From JANXQE01 sp035651635 (GTDB lineage Bacteria > Verrucomicrobiota > Verrucomicrobiia > Limisphaerales > UBA8199), in NCBI GenBank assembly GCA_035651635.1, contig DASRFK010000051.1, forward strand, positions 1-21,848: 21,848 nucleotides of DNA, given 5' to 3'. Positions 1 through 7,590 of this stretch are shown piece by piece. The position numbers were made by a program, and so were the translations under genes. The notes under the pieces are model-generated. The model ran no database searches, had not been told where the DNA came from, and saw only the letters and a program-made list of their open reading frames with translations. Within the stretch, counting starts at the first letter, position 1. Each line of letters opens with the position of its first letter.

Positions 1-423
1 CAACGGGTCCGCCGATTTCAACCGGTCGCTCGACAAAATCCCCTATACCGGCCCTTCCGTGAGATGCTGAAAGAAGTCTACCAACGTTATGAGCGGCCCC
101 TTTTCATTGCTGAAACGGGCGCCGAGGACAGGCGCCGCGCCGGGTGGCTGCGTTATGTCTGCACGGAAGCGCAAAGGGCAATGAGTGAGGGCGTGCCACT
201 GCAGGGGATTTGCTTATACCCGATCCTGAACCATCCCGGATGGCAGGATGATCGACACTGCCATAACGCGCTCTGGGATTATCCGGACCAGCACGGAAAC
301 CGCGAAATTTACCAGCCCCTCGCCCGCGAGCTACGGCACTGGCACCGAATTCTTGAAAACAGTAACCCGGTAAATGCCGGAGGTGCTCCGGATCAAACAG
401 ACCATGCGGCCACCATTGCCTAG
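1..423 (+). CDS. Glycoside hydrolase (clan GH-A TIM barrel), C-terminal fragment
   Basis: The reading frame is open from base 1 and ends at TAG 421-423, so the gene begins before the window and about 140 residues are visible. The stretch PLFIAETGAE has the look of the last barrel strands of clan GH-A hydrolases, where the glutamate after a hydrophobic strand is the nucleophile (compare the ITENG motif of GH1). It is followed by GICLYPILNHPGWQDD and LWDY, typical of the loop after strand 8 in beta-glucosidase-like proteins. The internal ATG at 64 is not a plausible start because the homologous region continues upstream of it. The GH2 gene begins 24 bases downstream on the same strand, so the two probably form a carbohydrate-degradation operon. 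The exact family and substrate cannot be assigned from this fragment. Confidence 0.75.
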   Translation, partial: QRVRRFQPVARQNPLYRPFREMLKEVYQRYERPLFIAETGAEDRRRAGWLRYVCTEAQRAMSEGVPLQGICLYPILNHPGWQDDRHCHNALWDYPDQHGNREIYQPLARELRHWHRILENSNPVNAGGAPDQTDHAATIA

Positions 424-446
424 CGACACTTCCTGAGCTTGAAACC

Positions 447-3290
447 ATGCCCAATCGTTTTCTTTATCCCCGGCCCGAATACCCCCGGCCCGACTTTCAG
501 CGCGGCACGGTCGAGGGTTACGACTGGCTCAACCTCAATGGCCCGTGGCAATTCCGCTTCGACGGTGACCGCCGCGGCGTGGACGAAAAGTGGTTCAAGC
601 CTGACGAGCGCGATTGGCGCGAGCAGATCATCGTGCCCTTTTGCTGGGAATCCCTCGCCGCCTGGGGCGAAGGGGATGCCGCGGGGAGCGATAATTATTA
701 TTCCACCCGCGTCTTCCGACATCCCTTGGAAGTGACCCGCGGAAACCATCGCTCCGCGGCGCGCTATGAAGTCGGTTGGTACCGCCGCTGGGTGGAAATC
801 CCGCGACACGAGGCGTGGCAAGGCAAGCGGGTGATTCTCCACATCGGAGCGGCCGATTTTTTCACGGACTGCTGGTGCAACGGGCGGCACCTCGGATCGC
901 ACGAAGGCGGTTATACCCCGTTTGAATTTGATCTGACCGACACGCTCGACAGTGAAGGCAGAGCGTTGGTCGTCCTGCGGGTCGAGGACCCGATGGATAA
1001 TTCCGAGCAGCCCGTCGGCAAACAATGGCGCTGGTACACGACGACGAGCGGGATTTGGCAAACCGTTTTTGTCGAACCTCGCAGCCCCACACACATCGCC
1101 CGGTTCAGAATCACGGGAGATATTGATTCGGGGAATGCTTCTTTTGAGGTTCATTGTGCGAAAGCCTCAGCCGATGCCACCATCGAGCTGGAGATCGAGC
1201 CACCGACTGGTCCGGTGCAGACTGCCACTTTGAGCACACAGAACGGCTCGGCCAATGGCCCGGTGAAACTGCAAACTGTTACGCTTTGGGATCCCAATTC
1301 CCCCAACCTGTACCAGGCCCGGCTTCGCCTCGTTCAGGGAGGAAAATTGGCCGATACAGTGCGCACCTATTTCGGATTGAGGAAAATTGATTTTGAAATT
1401 GCTCGCGAAAGCGGCGTGCCCACCGCGCTGCGCGTCAATAAAGTTGCCCGTTATCTGCGCGGAGCCCTTTACCAGTCGTATTATCCCGAAGGCGTCTATA
1501 CGGCCGCCTCAATCGAGACCCTCAAAGACGACATCGCCTGGGCAAAAAAGTTCGGGTTTAACTTTCTGCGCATTCACATCAAGGTGGACGATCCGCTGGT
1601 GCTTTACTGGGCCGATAAGCTGGGCATCCTGTTAATGGCTGATTTTCCCAATTTTGGCGAGGGAGGCGATACGCCCCTGGGACGGCAGCGCTTCGAAACC
1701 ATGATGCGCGAAACGATCGAACGAGATTTCAATCACCCTTCGATTTTTGCCTGGTGCCTTTTCAACGAAACCTGGGGATTTGGCGGGCAAACCGGATTCC
1801 TGGAGGAACTCACTTCCGCCGCGATGGCGGGTGCCGCCGCTGCCGCGGCCCTGGCAGTTCCCAAGCCGGCCAAGCCCAAGCGCCCAGCGGCAGGCGCGCG
1901 GCCAGGAATGTCGCCCCCGCAGATCTGGGTCCAGGAAATGTGGGAACTGTGCAAGCAACTCGATTCCACCCGTTTGATCGAGGACATGAGCGTCTGCCAT
2001 TGGGAACACCTCGAGTACTATCTCCACTGCGATACGGATATCAATTCCTGGCACTTCTACATCAATGACTATCAAAAGGCCAAGGCGCACATCGATAAAA
2101 TCGTCGGTTCTACTTTCCTGGGTTCAAGCTTCAATTACGTTCCCGGCTTCCTTCACAAAGGCCAGCCTTTGATTAATAGCGAATATGGCGGAATCGGCGC
2201 GCTGGATGGCGACAAGGATGTCAGTTGGAGCTTTAAATTTTTGACGAACGAATTGCGGCGCCATCAGCAGGTGGCGGCGTACATTTATACTGAGCTACAC
2301 GACGTTGAATGGGAATATAACGGGTTCCTGAATTATGACCGCACTCCAAAGGAATTTGGATACAACCCCCGGATTATTAATGAGAGCAATACGCTGCCGA
2401 TCGACGCCCCGCCGGCCCAGAGAATTGCCCCGGGTCAGGTCGCGCGCGTAGAAGTCTCCTCGTCGCACTTCTCGACCCGGCGTTATGAGAATGTGTTCCT
2501 GCACTGGGGCATGGGCGGCATAGATGCCCGTGGACATTTGCACCAGGACCTTGCTCGCGGCCGGGTGCCCATTCCCTTTCCGCATCGCCAGGTCGCTCTG
2601 GCCCATGTTTTGGAGCTGCCCATGCCCAATGAAACCATGCTCTGTCATTTGTTGTTATCCGCGGTCACCTCGGAAGGACAGACCATTGCGGAGAATTTCG
2701 TCCATTTTCATGTCGCCGCCGGCTACCCACCGGACCGGGAAGAAACGCCGCGCGCACTGGTCCTGCGCGGCGCCCCCGCCAACTGGGCGCAAGCCGAATG
2801 GAGCGGCGGCAGCGCCGACCGCGACAAGGAGCGGGCCGAAGATTGTGCCTATGGTTTTGGCGACGGCTATTTTGAATGGGTGCTGCCCTTGGCTGGCGCG
2901 GACCTTACCAAGGCCCATCGGGTTCGGATTTTGTGCGAGGTCTCCTCCCGTCGCGTGGATGCGCCCCAAACTGATGAAGACACTTTCCCCACCACGCTGC
3001 GGATGAGCTTGAATGGTGTCAAAGTCTATGAAGCAACGATTCGCAATCATCCGCATGATTCCCGAGGGGTCCTGAGCTATTTGCGCGGCGGTGTCGGTGC
3101 TTACGGATACCCTGCCTACGCGATTGCCGAAGGCGAGCTGTTGCGCGAAATTATAAAATCGACGGTCGCCGATTCCCTGCGCTTGCGCTGCGCGGTTCCA
3201 GCGGAGGCCCTCGCGCGCGGTGGTTTAACGGTCTACGGCGCCGAGTGCGGCCGATTTCCCGTCTGCCCGACCGTGATTATCGAGTGGTGA
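447..3290 (+). CDS. Glycoside hydrolase family 2 protein (beta-galactosidase/beta-glucuronidase-like)
   Basis: A 947-residue protein with the family 2 domain order. The N-terminal jelly-roll sugar-binding domain (about 25-210) contains WYRRWVEIP and LHIGAADFFTDCWCNG. An Ig-like domain (about 211-315) and a TIM barrel (about 320-640) follow. The barrel carries the predicted acid/base in CLFNETWG (Glu441, preceded by the conserved Asn) and the predicted nucleophile in INSEYGG (Glu579). About 300 further residues form accessory beta domains. Family 2 retaining enzymes remove beta-linked galactose, glucuronate, mannose or related sugars; which one is not visible here. No clear signal peptide is seen at MPNRFLYPRPEYPRP, so it may be cytoplasmic. 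An Ala/Pro/Lys-rich insert at residues 455-492 interrupts the barrel. The start ATG follows the upstream hydrolase by 24 bases. The 3' end overlaps the convergent nucleotidyltransferase gene by 14 bases. Confidence 0.9.
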   Translation: MPNRFLYPRPEYPRPDFQRGTVEGYDWLNLNGPWQFRFDGDRRGVDEKWFKPDERDWREQIIVPFCWESLAAWGEGDAAGSDNYYSTRVFRHPLEVTRGNHRSAARYEVGWYRRWVEIPRHEAWQGKRVILHIGAADFFTDCWCNGRHLGSHEGGYTPFEFDLTDTLDSEGRALVVLRVEDPMDNSEQPVGKQWRWYTTTSGIWQTVFVEPRSPTHIARFRITGDIDSGNASFEVHCAKASADATIELEIEPPTGPVQTATLSTQNGSANGPVKLQTVTLWDPNSPNLYQARLRLVQGGKLADTVRTYFGLRKIDFEIARESGVPTALRVNKVARYLRGALYQSYYPEGVYTAASIETLKDDIAWAKKFGFNFLRIHIKVDDPLVLYWADKLGILLMADFPNFGEGGDTPLGRQRFETMMRETIERDFNHPSIFAWCLFNETWGFGGQTGFLEELTSAAMAGAAAAAALAVPKPAKPKRPAAGARPGMSPPQIWVQEMWELCKQLDSTRLIEDMSVCHWEHLEYYLHCDTDINSWHFYINDYQKAKAHIDKIVGSTFLGSSFNYVPGFLHKGQPLINSEYGGIGALDGDKDVSWSFKFLTNELRRHQQVAAYIYTELHDVEWEYNGFLNYDRTPKEFGYNPRIINESNTLPIDAPPAQRIAPGQVARVEVSSSHFSTRRYENVFLHWGMGGIDARGHLHQDLARGRVPIPFPHRQVALAHVLELPMPNETMLCHLLLSAVTSEGQTIAENFVHFHVAAGYPPDREETPRALVLRGAPANWAQAEWSGGSADRDKERAEDCAYGFGDGYFEWVLPLAGADLTKAHRVRILCEVSSRRVDAPQTDEDTFPTTLRMSLNGVKVYEATIRNHPHDSRGVLSYLRGGVGAYGYPAYAIAEGELLREIIKSTVADSLRLRCAVPAEALARGGLTVYGAECGRFPVCPTVIIEW

Positions 3291-3882
3291 GGCCGGCCAG
3301 CGCCAAGGCCCGTTGGTAATCCTCCGGCCGATCGAGGTCCAGTTCCAGGCCGGAATCTTCACAGTCAAATCGGCATACTTCACCCGCACTGAGGAATTCC
3401 TTAAGCGTCTCGGCCTGGCTGGTAGCCAAAGCTTGGAAAACAGGCTTGGGCAGCACAACCGGATGCGCGGCCTTGCCTCTGTAAGCCGGTTGGCAGACCT
3501 GGCCGGAATGGTTCGCGGCAAAAGCGAGCAAGCCGGTGAGCGTCTCCAGTCTCAAGTGTGGTTGGTCCCCTAACACGATCGCCCAATGCGTGAGGTCGGG
3601 CACCCATCCTCGCCATCCGGCGCCGCACTGGATTGAGCTGAACATGCCGCGTTCCGGCATCGGATTCTCAATGATGTTCTCGGCGGCAAAACAGAGACGG
3701 GAAAGTTCCGCGCCTAAGGTGTCGTCCCTGTTGGCGCAAACCACGGCAATTTGGCGGGCACCTAAAGTACGCCATTGGTGAAGCAAGTGGCCGAGAATTG
3801 AAGTTCCTGCCCAGGGAAGCAACAGCTTGGGCTGCCCCATTCGGCTGGACCGGCCAGCAGCTAGCAGCAGGACACCAAACAT
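3277..3882 (-). CDS. MobA/MocA-like NTP transferase (molybdenum cofactor cytidylyl/guanylyltransferase family)
   Basis: A 201-residue protein starting MFGVLLLAAGRSSRMGQPK, the nucleotide-binding signature of MobA-like NTP transferases (LAAGxSxRMGxxK). GDQPHL is the metal-binding strand end, and HPVVLP plus a C-terminal ELDLDRPEDY fit the MocA/MobA group. These enzymes transfer CMP or GMP from CTP or GTP to molybdopterin-Mo, or a nucleotide to a related small substrate, in the cytoplasm. I chose the ATG at 3882 because it sits directly before the fold; an in-frame GTG at 3903 would add seven residues. No molybdoenzyme gene (xanthine dehydrogenase/CoxL type) is nearby, so the exact substrate is open. 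The gene is convergent with the GH2 gene, with a 14-base tail overlap. Confidence 0.82.
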   Translation of the reverse strand: MFGVLLLAAGRSSRMGQPKLLLPWAGTSILGHLLHQWRTLGARQIAVVCANRDDTLGAELSRLCFAAENIIENPMPERGMFSSIQCGAGWRGWVPDLTHWAIVLGDQPHLRLETLTGLLAFAANHSGQVCQPAYRGKAAHPVVLPKPVFQALATSQAETLKEFLSAGEVCRFDCEDSGLELDLDRPEDYQRALALAGLTTR

Positions 3883-3937
3883 TGGCCTGGATTCGTCTCG
3901 CACGTGGATCAGACTAGTACCAGCGCCGCACCGACAT

Positions 3938-4063
3938 TAGAGCGTGTTTTAAAACCTCGGCTTGGGCGGGGGCACCTGGGTTTTGGAGTCCCGCCTTCAG
4001 GCGGGCCGGTGCCAAATCGCCAAAAGGCGGGACTCCAAACCGAATCTTAAAAAACGCTCTTAG
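3938..4063. repeat. Palindromic MITE-like repeat element A
   Basis: An imperfect long palindrome of about 125 bases. The left end reads TTAGAGCGTGTTTTAAAACC; the right end, read on the minus strand, is CTAAGAGCGTTTTTTAAGA. Inside is a perfect 16-base inverted repeat (TTTGGAGTCCCGCCTT at 3982-3997 against 4024-4039), with a nested CCCGCC/GGCGGG hairpin at 3990-4005 and a GGCACC/GGTGCC pair at 3971-3976/4008-4013. No protein is encoded. It lies between the start of the nucleotidyltransferase gene and the 3' end of mnmA, so it could also act as an mnmA terminator. Its ends resemble those of the element at 21495-21650. Confidence 0.7.
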
Positions 4064-4129
4064 AGCCCCCCAGGCTATTTTCATCGGTTGCGCAATCCCG
4101 TCCGTACTGGCCATCTGACAAGGTTGAAA

Positions 4130-4155
4130 ACTTGATAACGTGATAACTTGATAAC
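4130..4155. repeat. Short direct repeat ACTTGATAAC downstream of mnmA
   Basis: The 10-mer ACTTGATAAC occurs at 4130-4139 and 4146-4155 with GTGATAAC-like sequence between. It lies in the mnmA 3' untranslated region. It could be simple sequence drift or a protein-binding site; nothing more can be said from one copy of the locus. Confidence 0.35.
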
Positions 4156-4166
4156 CAATTTAAACC

Positions 4167-5252
4167 TTACCGCGTAATCCAGCCGCCACCCAAGACCAGA
4201 TCGTCCTGGTAAAAGACGGCGGCCTGGCCCGGAGTGATGGCGCGCTGAGGCTCGTGTAATTTCACCTGGACTTTATCGCCGGGCAAAGGGGTCAGCAGCG
4301 CTCCCGTTCCGGGATGGTTGTAACGGATTTTCACCGTGGCCTCGGTCGGTTCACTGAGCCGATCGAAGGGGATGAAGTTGCAGCGGTCGGCCGCAAACTC
4401 GTCTCGATCTAAAGCCGAATCGTCTGCGACGATGACGCGGTTTGTGGCCGGATCAAGTTCGACGACATACAAAGGCTTCGGTGACGAAATGCCCAGGCCT
4501 TTGCGTTGGCCGATGGTGTAGAATTCAATGCCCTCGTGATATCCCAGGACTCGCCCGGTGAGATCCACAATCTCGCCCTGGTGCTTTTCGGCCAGGCGCG
4601 CCTGCTGCAGGAATCGGCCGTAGTCGTTGTCCGGCACGAAACAAATTTCCATGCTTTCCGGTTTATCGGCGGTTTTTAATTGGCAATGTCGCGCCACCTC
4701 GCGTGTGTCAGCTTTGGTCTTCTCGCCCAGCGGAAACATCGCCCGGGCCAGCTGAGCCTGGCGCAGCGAGAACAGAAAGTAACTTTGGTCCTTGCGCGGG
4801 TCTCGTCCGCGACGCAACAACACGCGGGAGCCGTCGGGGGAGGGCTCGACCCGCGCGAAGTGGCCGGTGGCAATGTACTGCGCCCCGAGTTGGTCCGCCC
4901 GGTTAATCAGGCGTCCAAATTTCAGGTTCTGATTGCACATGACACACGGGTTGGGCGTGCGGCCGGATTTGTACTCGTCGGCAAAGTATTGGATCACGTG
5001 CTTTTGGAATTCCGCCGCTTCATCGATCAGGTAGTACGGAATCCCAAGCTTATGGCAAACGGCCCGGGCATCCGTCACGGCCTGCGGACCGCAGCACTTG
5101 TCTTCCGCGCGCGAAACACAGTCCTGCGGCCAGAGTTTGAGGGTGATACCGACGACGTCGTAGCCTTGTTCGAGCAAAAGCGCGGCCGTAGCGGAGGAAT
5201 CGACTCCACCGCTCATGCCGACGACGACGCGTGTCTTGGTTGCAACAGCCAC
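4167..5252 (-). CDS. mnmA: tRNA-specific 2-thiouridylase MnmA
   Basis: MnmA uses ATP to adenylate C2 of the wobble uridine in tRNA-Lys, -Glu and -Gln and replaces the oxygen with sulfur delivered by the cysteine desulfurase relay. Visible signatures are the PP-loop SGGVDSS (residues 14-20), CCGPQAVTDA, NPCVMCN with the catalytic Cys103, GHFAR, DQSYFL, MEICFV with the partner Cys204, and YTIGQRKGLG. The frame stays open upstream to 5465, but that stretch contains the GGGGACG/CGTCCCC palindrome and no family-like sequence. I therefore place the start at the GTG at 5252 (VAVATKTRVVVGMSGG), giving 361 residues, close to the 368 of E. coli MnmA. No strong ribosome binding site precedes it. The gene is divergent from the S41 protease gene, 264 bases away. 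Confidence 0.95.
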   Translation of the reverse strand: MAVATKTRVVVGMSGGVDSSATAALLLEQGYDVVGITLKLWPQDCVSRAEDKCCGPQAVTDARAVCHKLGIPYYLIDEAAEFQKHVIQYFADEYKSGRTPNPCVMCNQNLKFGRLINRADQLGAQYIATGHFARVEPSPDGSRVLLRRGRDPRKDQSYFLFSLRQAQLARAMFPLGEKTKADTREVARHCQLKTADKPESMEICFVPDNDYGRFLQQARLAEKHQGEIVDLTGRVLGYHEGIEFYTIGQRKGLGISSPKPLYVVELDPATNRVIVADDSALDRDEFAADRCNFIPFDRLSEPTEATVKIRYNHPGTGALLTPLPGDKVQVKLHEPQRAITPGQAAVFYQDDLVLGGGWITR

Positions 5253-5378
5253 AAAACATGGAAGATACGCCGGAAGCACCGCCGTGTAAATTCGACAGAA
5301 CGCGTCCCCCAACGTAACCGAGTGCATGGGCCAAGCTTCATGGCGGCGCCTCCCTGGCACAGCCAGCATGAACGGGGC

Positions 5379-5396
5379 GGGGACGTCCTCGTCCCC
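5379..5396. repeat. Palindrome GGGGACG-TCCT-CGTCCCC
   Basis: A perfect 7-base-pair stem (GGGGACG 5379-5385, CGTCCCC 5390-5396) with a 4-base loop in the divergent mnmA/S41 intergenic region. A near copy (GGGGACG-TCT-CGTCCCT) lies at 6851-6867 on the far side of the S41 gene, which suggests a dispersed repeat rather than a gene-specific operator. Confidence 0.6.
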
Positions 5397-5516
5397 GGAC
5401 TCTGCCTCACCGAGTTTGGAGCCCTGGCACGAGTCGCCCCCCCACCCCGTAGGGTCTTTCGCCACCGCGGTTTAAGGAAAGCTGCGAAAAGCTCAAGGCG
5501 TGCTACTGTTCACGTG

Positions 5517-6782
5517 ATGAACGACAGCAGCACTGAACGGCGTTTGACATTGCAAACCACCATAGCACTGGTGTGCGGCGGACTTTTAGGCTGGCTCGCC
5601 GCGATGGGTTGCTCCTCGGCCACGACGAAAAAGGAGCCGGATTTCAAACTAATGGCTCAGGCCTGGAATACCATCCAAAGCCAATATGTAAATCGCTCGA
5701 CCATCCAGTCCGAGGAACTGACCTACGGCGCCATCAGCGGCATGGTGGATGCCCTCGGTGACACTGGCCACAGCACGTTCTTGACTCCGGCAATGGTCAA
5801 GGATCTCAAGAATATGGAGCGCGGGGAATTTAAGGGCATCGGCATTGAAATTCAGATTAAAGGGCCTCACGTGGTGGTGGTCGCCCCCATCGACGGCTCT
5901 CCAGCCGAGCGAGCCGGGCTCCGCGCGGGCGACATTATTCTCCGGGTGTCGGGCCAGGACGTCACCGACTGGCCTCTGGCCCGAGTTGCCGAACGGATCA
6001 GCGGCCGGACCGGCACCAAGGTCAATTTGACCGTTCAAGATCCGCATAACGGCAAGACCCGCCAGGTTGCTGTCGTTCGCGCGTCGGTCAAGATGCATGA
6101 AGTAACCTGGCAAAAGATCCCAGGCACCTCCTTCGCTCATCTGCGGGTGGCCAGTTTCGACAATGGCGTGACCAAGGATTTGCGCGCCGCGTTACAGGAA
6201 ATCAAGGAACAGGATCTCAAAGGCGTCATCCTTGACCTGCGAAATAACCCCGGCGGCCTGCTGGACGAAGCCGTTGGAGTGGCTAGTCAATTCCTGGGTG
6301 ATGGAGTCGTTCTTCAGGCCAAGGACGCCAAAGGCAAGCTCTCGCCTGTGCCGGTTGAGAAGGGCGGAATTGCCACTAATACGGCAGTCGTGGTTTTGAT
6401 TAACGAAGGCTCGGCGAGCGCAGCCGAAATCGTCGCCGGCGCGCTGCAAGACAACCACCGCGCGGATCTGGTCGGTCGGACCACGTTTGGAACCGGAACC
6501 GTTTTGCAGGAATTCAGATTGTCCGATGGTTCGGCGCTGTTACTGGCCGTCGAGGAATGGCTCACGCCCAAAGGCCAATCCTTTTGGCACAAAGGCGTGA
6601 CTCCGGATTTCCCGGTGGCGCTGCCGGCTGATAAAAGCCCGATCTTCCCAAGCGCAGAACGGACCATGAGTTCCGAAGAACTGCAATCCAGTGACGACCG
6701 GCAACTGCTCGATGCGCTCAGGCTCGTCAGCCGCACGGACAAATCCGAAAGCATCACCGCGGTGCGCAAACCAAACGGCTGA
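5517..6782 (+). CDS. S41 family C-terminal processing-type protease with PDZ domain; catalytic Lys replaced by Thr
   Basis: A 421-residue protein. N-terminal hydrophobic segment 11-31 ends AAMGC (Cys32), a weak lipobox, so it is exported as a lipoprotein or anchored by a signal helix. The S41 N-terminal helical part (YGAISGMVDALGDTGHSTFL, 70-89) is followed by a PDZ domain (about 103-185, GIGIEI, AGLRAGDIILRVSGQDV). The tail-protease core has LRNNPGGLLDEAV (241-253) and EGSASAAEIVAGAL with the predicted nucleophile Ser301. In CtpA-type enzymes the general base is the lysine 25 residues later in FGKG; here the sequence is FGTGTVL, with Thr326 in that place. The frame is open upstream to 4680, but that part is antisense to mnmA, so I chose ATG 5517 (GTG 5514 is adjacent). 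Family role: trimming or degrading envelope proteins from their C-termini. Activity here is uncertain. Confidence 0.88.
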   Translation: MNDSSTERRLTLQTTIALVCGGLLGWLAAMGCSSATTKKEPDFKLMAQAWNTIQSQYVNRSTIQSEELTYGAISGMVDALGDTGHSTFLTPAMVKDLKNMERGEFKGIGIEIQIKGPHVVVVAPIDGSPAERAGLRAGDIILRVSGQDVTDWPLARVAERISGRTGTKVNLTVQDPHNGKTRQVAVVRASVKMHEVTWQKIPGTSFAHLRVASFDNGVTKDLRAALQEIKEQDLKGVILDLRNNPGGLLDEAVGVASQFLGDGVVLQAKDAKGKLSPVPVEKGGIATNTAVVVLINEGSASAAEIVAGALQDNHRADLVGRTTFGTGTVLQEFRLSDGSALLLAVEEWLTPKGQSFWHKGVTPDFPVALPADKSPIFPSAERTMSSEELQSSDDRQLLDALRLVSRTDKSESITAVRKPNG

Positions 6783-6850
6783 AGCCTGCGAAGCACCTGA
6801 AGAACTTCGCGCCTAATCGCTCATGCATTCAATATGCCCGGGGGTGGGGT

Positions 6851-6867
6851 GGGGACGTCTCGTCCCT
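6851..6867. repeat. Second copy of the GGGGACG palindrome
   Basis: GGGGACG (6851-6857), a TCT loop, then CGTCCCT (6861-6867), a near copy of the palindrome at 5379-5396. It lies 69 bases after the S41 stop codon and could work as a weak terminator, though no T-run follows. Confidence 0.5.
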
Positions 6868-6923
6868 AGAAGCTGAAGCTGTGGGGCTTCCCCGGTCGCT
6901 TGGCTGGGACCGGGGCCGCCGCT

Positions 6924-7051
6924 GACTCGAATCTTCTGGGATTTCCCGTACTCGCCCCGAATCTGCGGGATCCATCTGCGGTGGCCTCGAATCTGTGGTG
7001 TCCAAATCCCCTTCCATCTGCGGTCGCCCCGAATCTGCGGGGTCCGCAGAT
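6924..7051. repeat. Degenerate tandem repeat (30/30/42-base period) ending in a perfect hairpin
   Basis: The core CGAATCT starts at 6928, 6958, 6988 and 7030. GCCCCGAATCTGCGGG occurs at 6954 and again 72 bases later at 7026. TCCATCTGCGGT occurs at 6971 and 7013. The 8-mer ATCTGCGG is present four times in direct orientation, and its reverse complement CCGCAGAT closes the array at 7044-7051. The last direct copy and the inverted copy form a perfect 8-bp stem with a GGT loop (7033-7051). The array fills most of the 330-base gap between the S41 gene and the KTSC gene; no coding sequence is seen there. It is not CRISPR-like, because units and spacing degenerate. Confidence 0.7.
7033..7051. terminator. 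Hairpin ATCTGCGG-GGT-CCGCAGAT, possible bidirectional terminator
   Basis: Perfect 8-bp stem with a 3-base loop. It lies 62 bases beyond the KTSC stop on the minus strand and 250 bases beyond the S41 stop on the plus strand, between two convergent genes. On the plus strand it is followed by TCTATTTACTTACT, a weak U-rich tract. It may equally be just the end of the tandem repeat. Confidence 0.4.
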
Positions 7052-7112
7052 CTATTTACTTACTCGTTCGCAGCAGCAGCAAAGGGCGCATGCCTTTTGC
7101 GGCAGGCTTACA

Positions 7113-7343
7113 TCACTTCTGAACGTACTTGAATTGATCTTTGATAAAGGTCTTGTAGTAGGCGTCCTTGCGCGGGGCGCCTAGCAAGCCCGTGTATCGG
7201 AAACGGGGCACTTTCTGAAAGGTCAGCGTACCGCCGTCCCGCAGTTTGAGATGGAGGGTGTGAGCGAGGTCGTCATACGCAATTGACTCGAACAAGTCAG
7301 CATCTACGGCCACAAGCTTGGCCTGGTGAGAAACAGGATCCAT
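7113..7343 (-). CDS. KTSC domain-containing protein
   Basis: A 76-residue protein. The pattern SIAYDDLAHTLHLKLRDG, TFQKVP, Y, then YYKTFIKDQFKYV fits the small KTSC domain: two beta strands, a F/Y-x-x-VP turn and a C-terminal YxxxIKxxF helix. The Lys-Thr-Ser-Cys residues that name the domain are not all kept; the usual A-x-S-x-G-x-Y part appears as GAPRKDAYY. KTSC domains occur alone or fused to nucleic-acid-related enzymes, and their function is unknown. The ATG at 7343 has no obvious ribosome binding site, but a promoter-like sequence lies about 30 bases upstream. No operon partner is seen; both neighbours run the other way. Confidence 0.75.
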   Translation of the reverse strand: MDPVSHQAKLVAVDADLFESIAYDDLAHTLHLKLRDGGTLTFQKVPRFRYTGLLGAPRKDAYYKTFIKDQFKYVQK

Positions 7344-7372
7344 AGGCTTTAAGATTAAGAGGCTTCATCCCT

Positions 7373-7401
7373 TATATAATGCATAGCGAAGCTGCTGTCG
7401 A
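7373..7401 (-). promoter_or_regulatory. Candidate sigma-70-type promoter for the KTSC gene
   Basis: On the minus strand TCGACA (7401-7396) is separated by exactly 17 bases from TATATA (7378-7373), close to the TTGACA/TATAAT consensus. The -10 ends 30 bases before the ATG at 7343. The local AT-rich character supports it. This is a pattern match only. Confidence 0.35.
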
Positions 7402-7590
7402 GCGACGCGCCTGGAGCTCCTGGAGCTTGGAGGATTGGAATGGAGCGTGAGACAGAATTTTTCGGGGACCTCTCATTAACACCCTGCTTCAACGACGCTT
7501 CAGCGGGGTGTACGGACGTGATTCGGTTATAAAGGCCGGAACGTTTTGTAGATGCCAAGACGCACAGTACCAACGATATATTGACACCGT

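Noticed and set aside
420..1154. 244-codon minus-strand frame
   Set aside because: A shadow of the GH2 gene; sequence has no recognisable domain and an Arg/Pro/Ala bias typical of antisense frames in GC-rich DNA.
5253..5465. N-terminal extension of mnmA by 71 codons
   Set aside because: The extension crosses a GC-rich palindrome, is not family-like, and the GTG at 5252 gives the normal MnmA length.
4680..5516. Open plus-strand frame upstream of and continuous with the S41 protease
   Set aside because: It is antisense to most of mnmA and its translation has no protein-like domain; the protease signal segment begins right after ATG 5517.
6924..7051. CRISPR array
   Set aside because: Units are degenerate, the spacing is 30/30/42, 'spacers' are also repetitive, and no cas gene is near.
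7581..7586. TTGACA as a -35 element for the VWA gene
   Set aside because: It lies only four bases before ATG 7591 and no -10 follows at the right distance before the later start at 7657.
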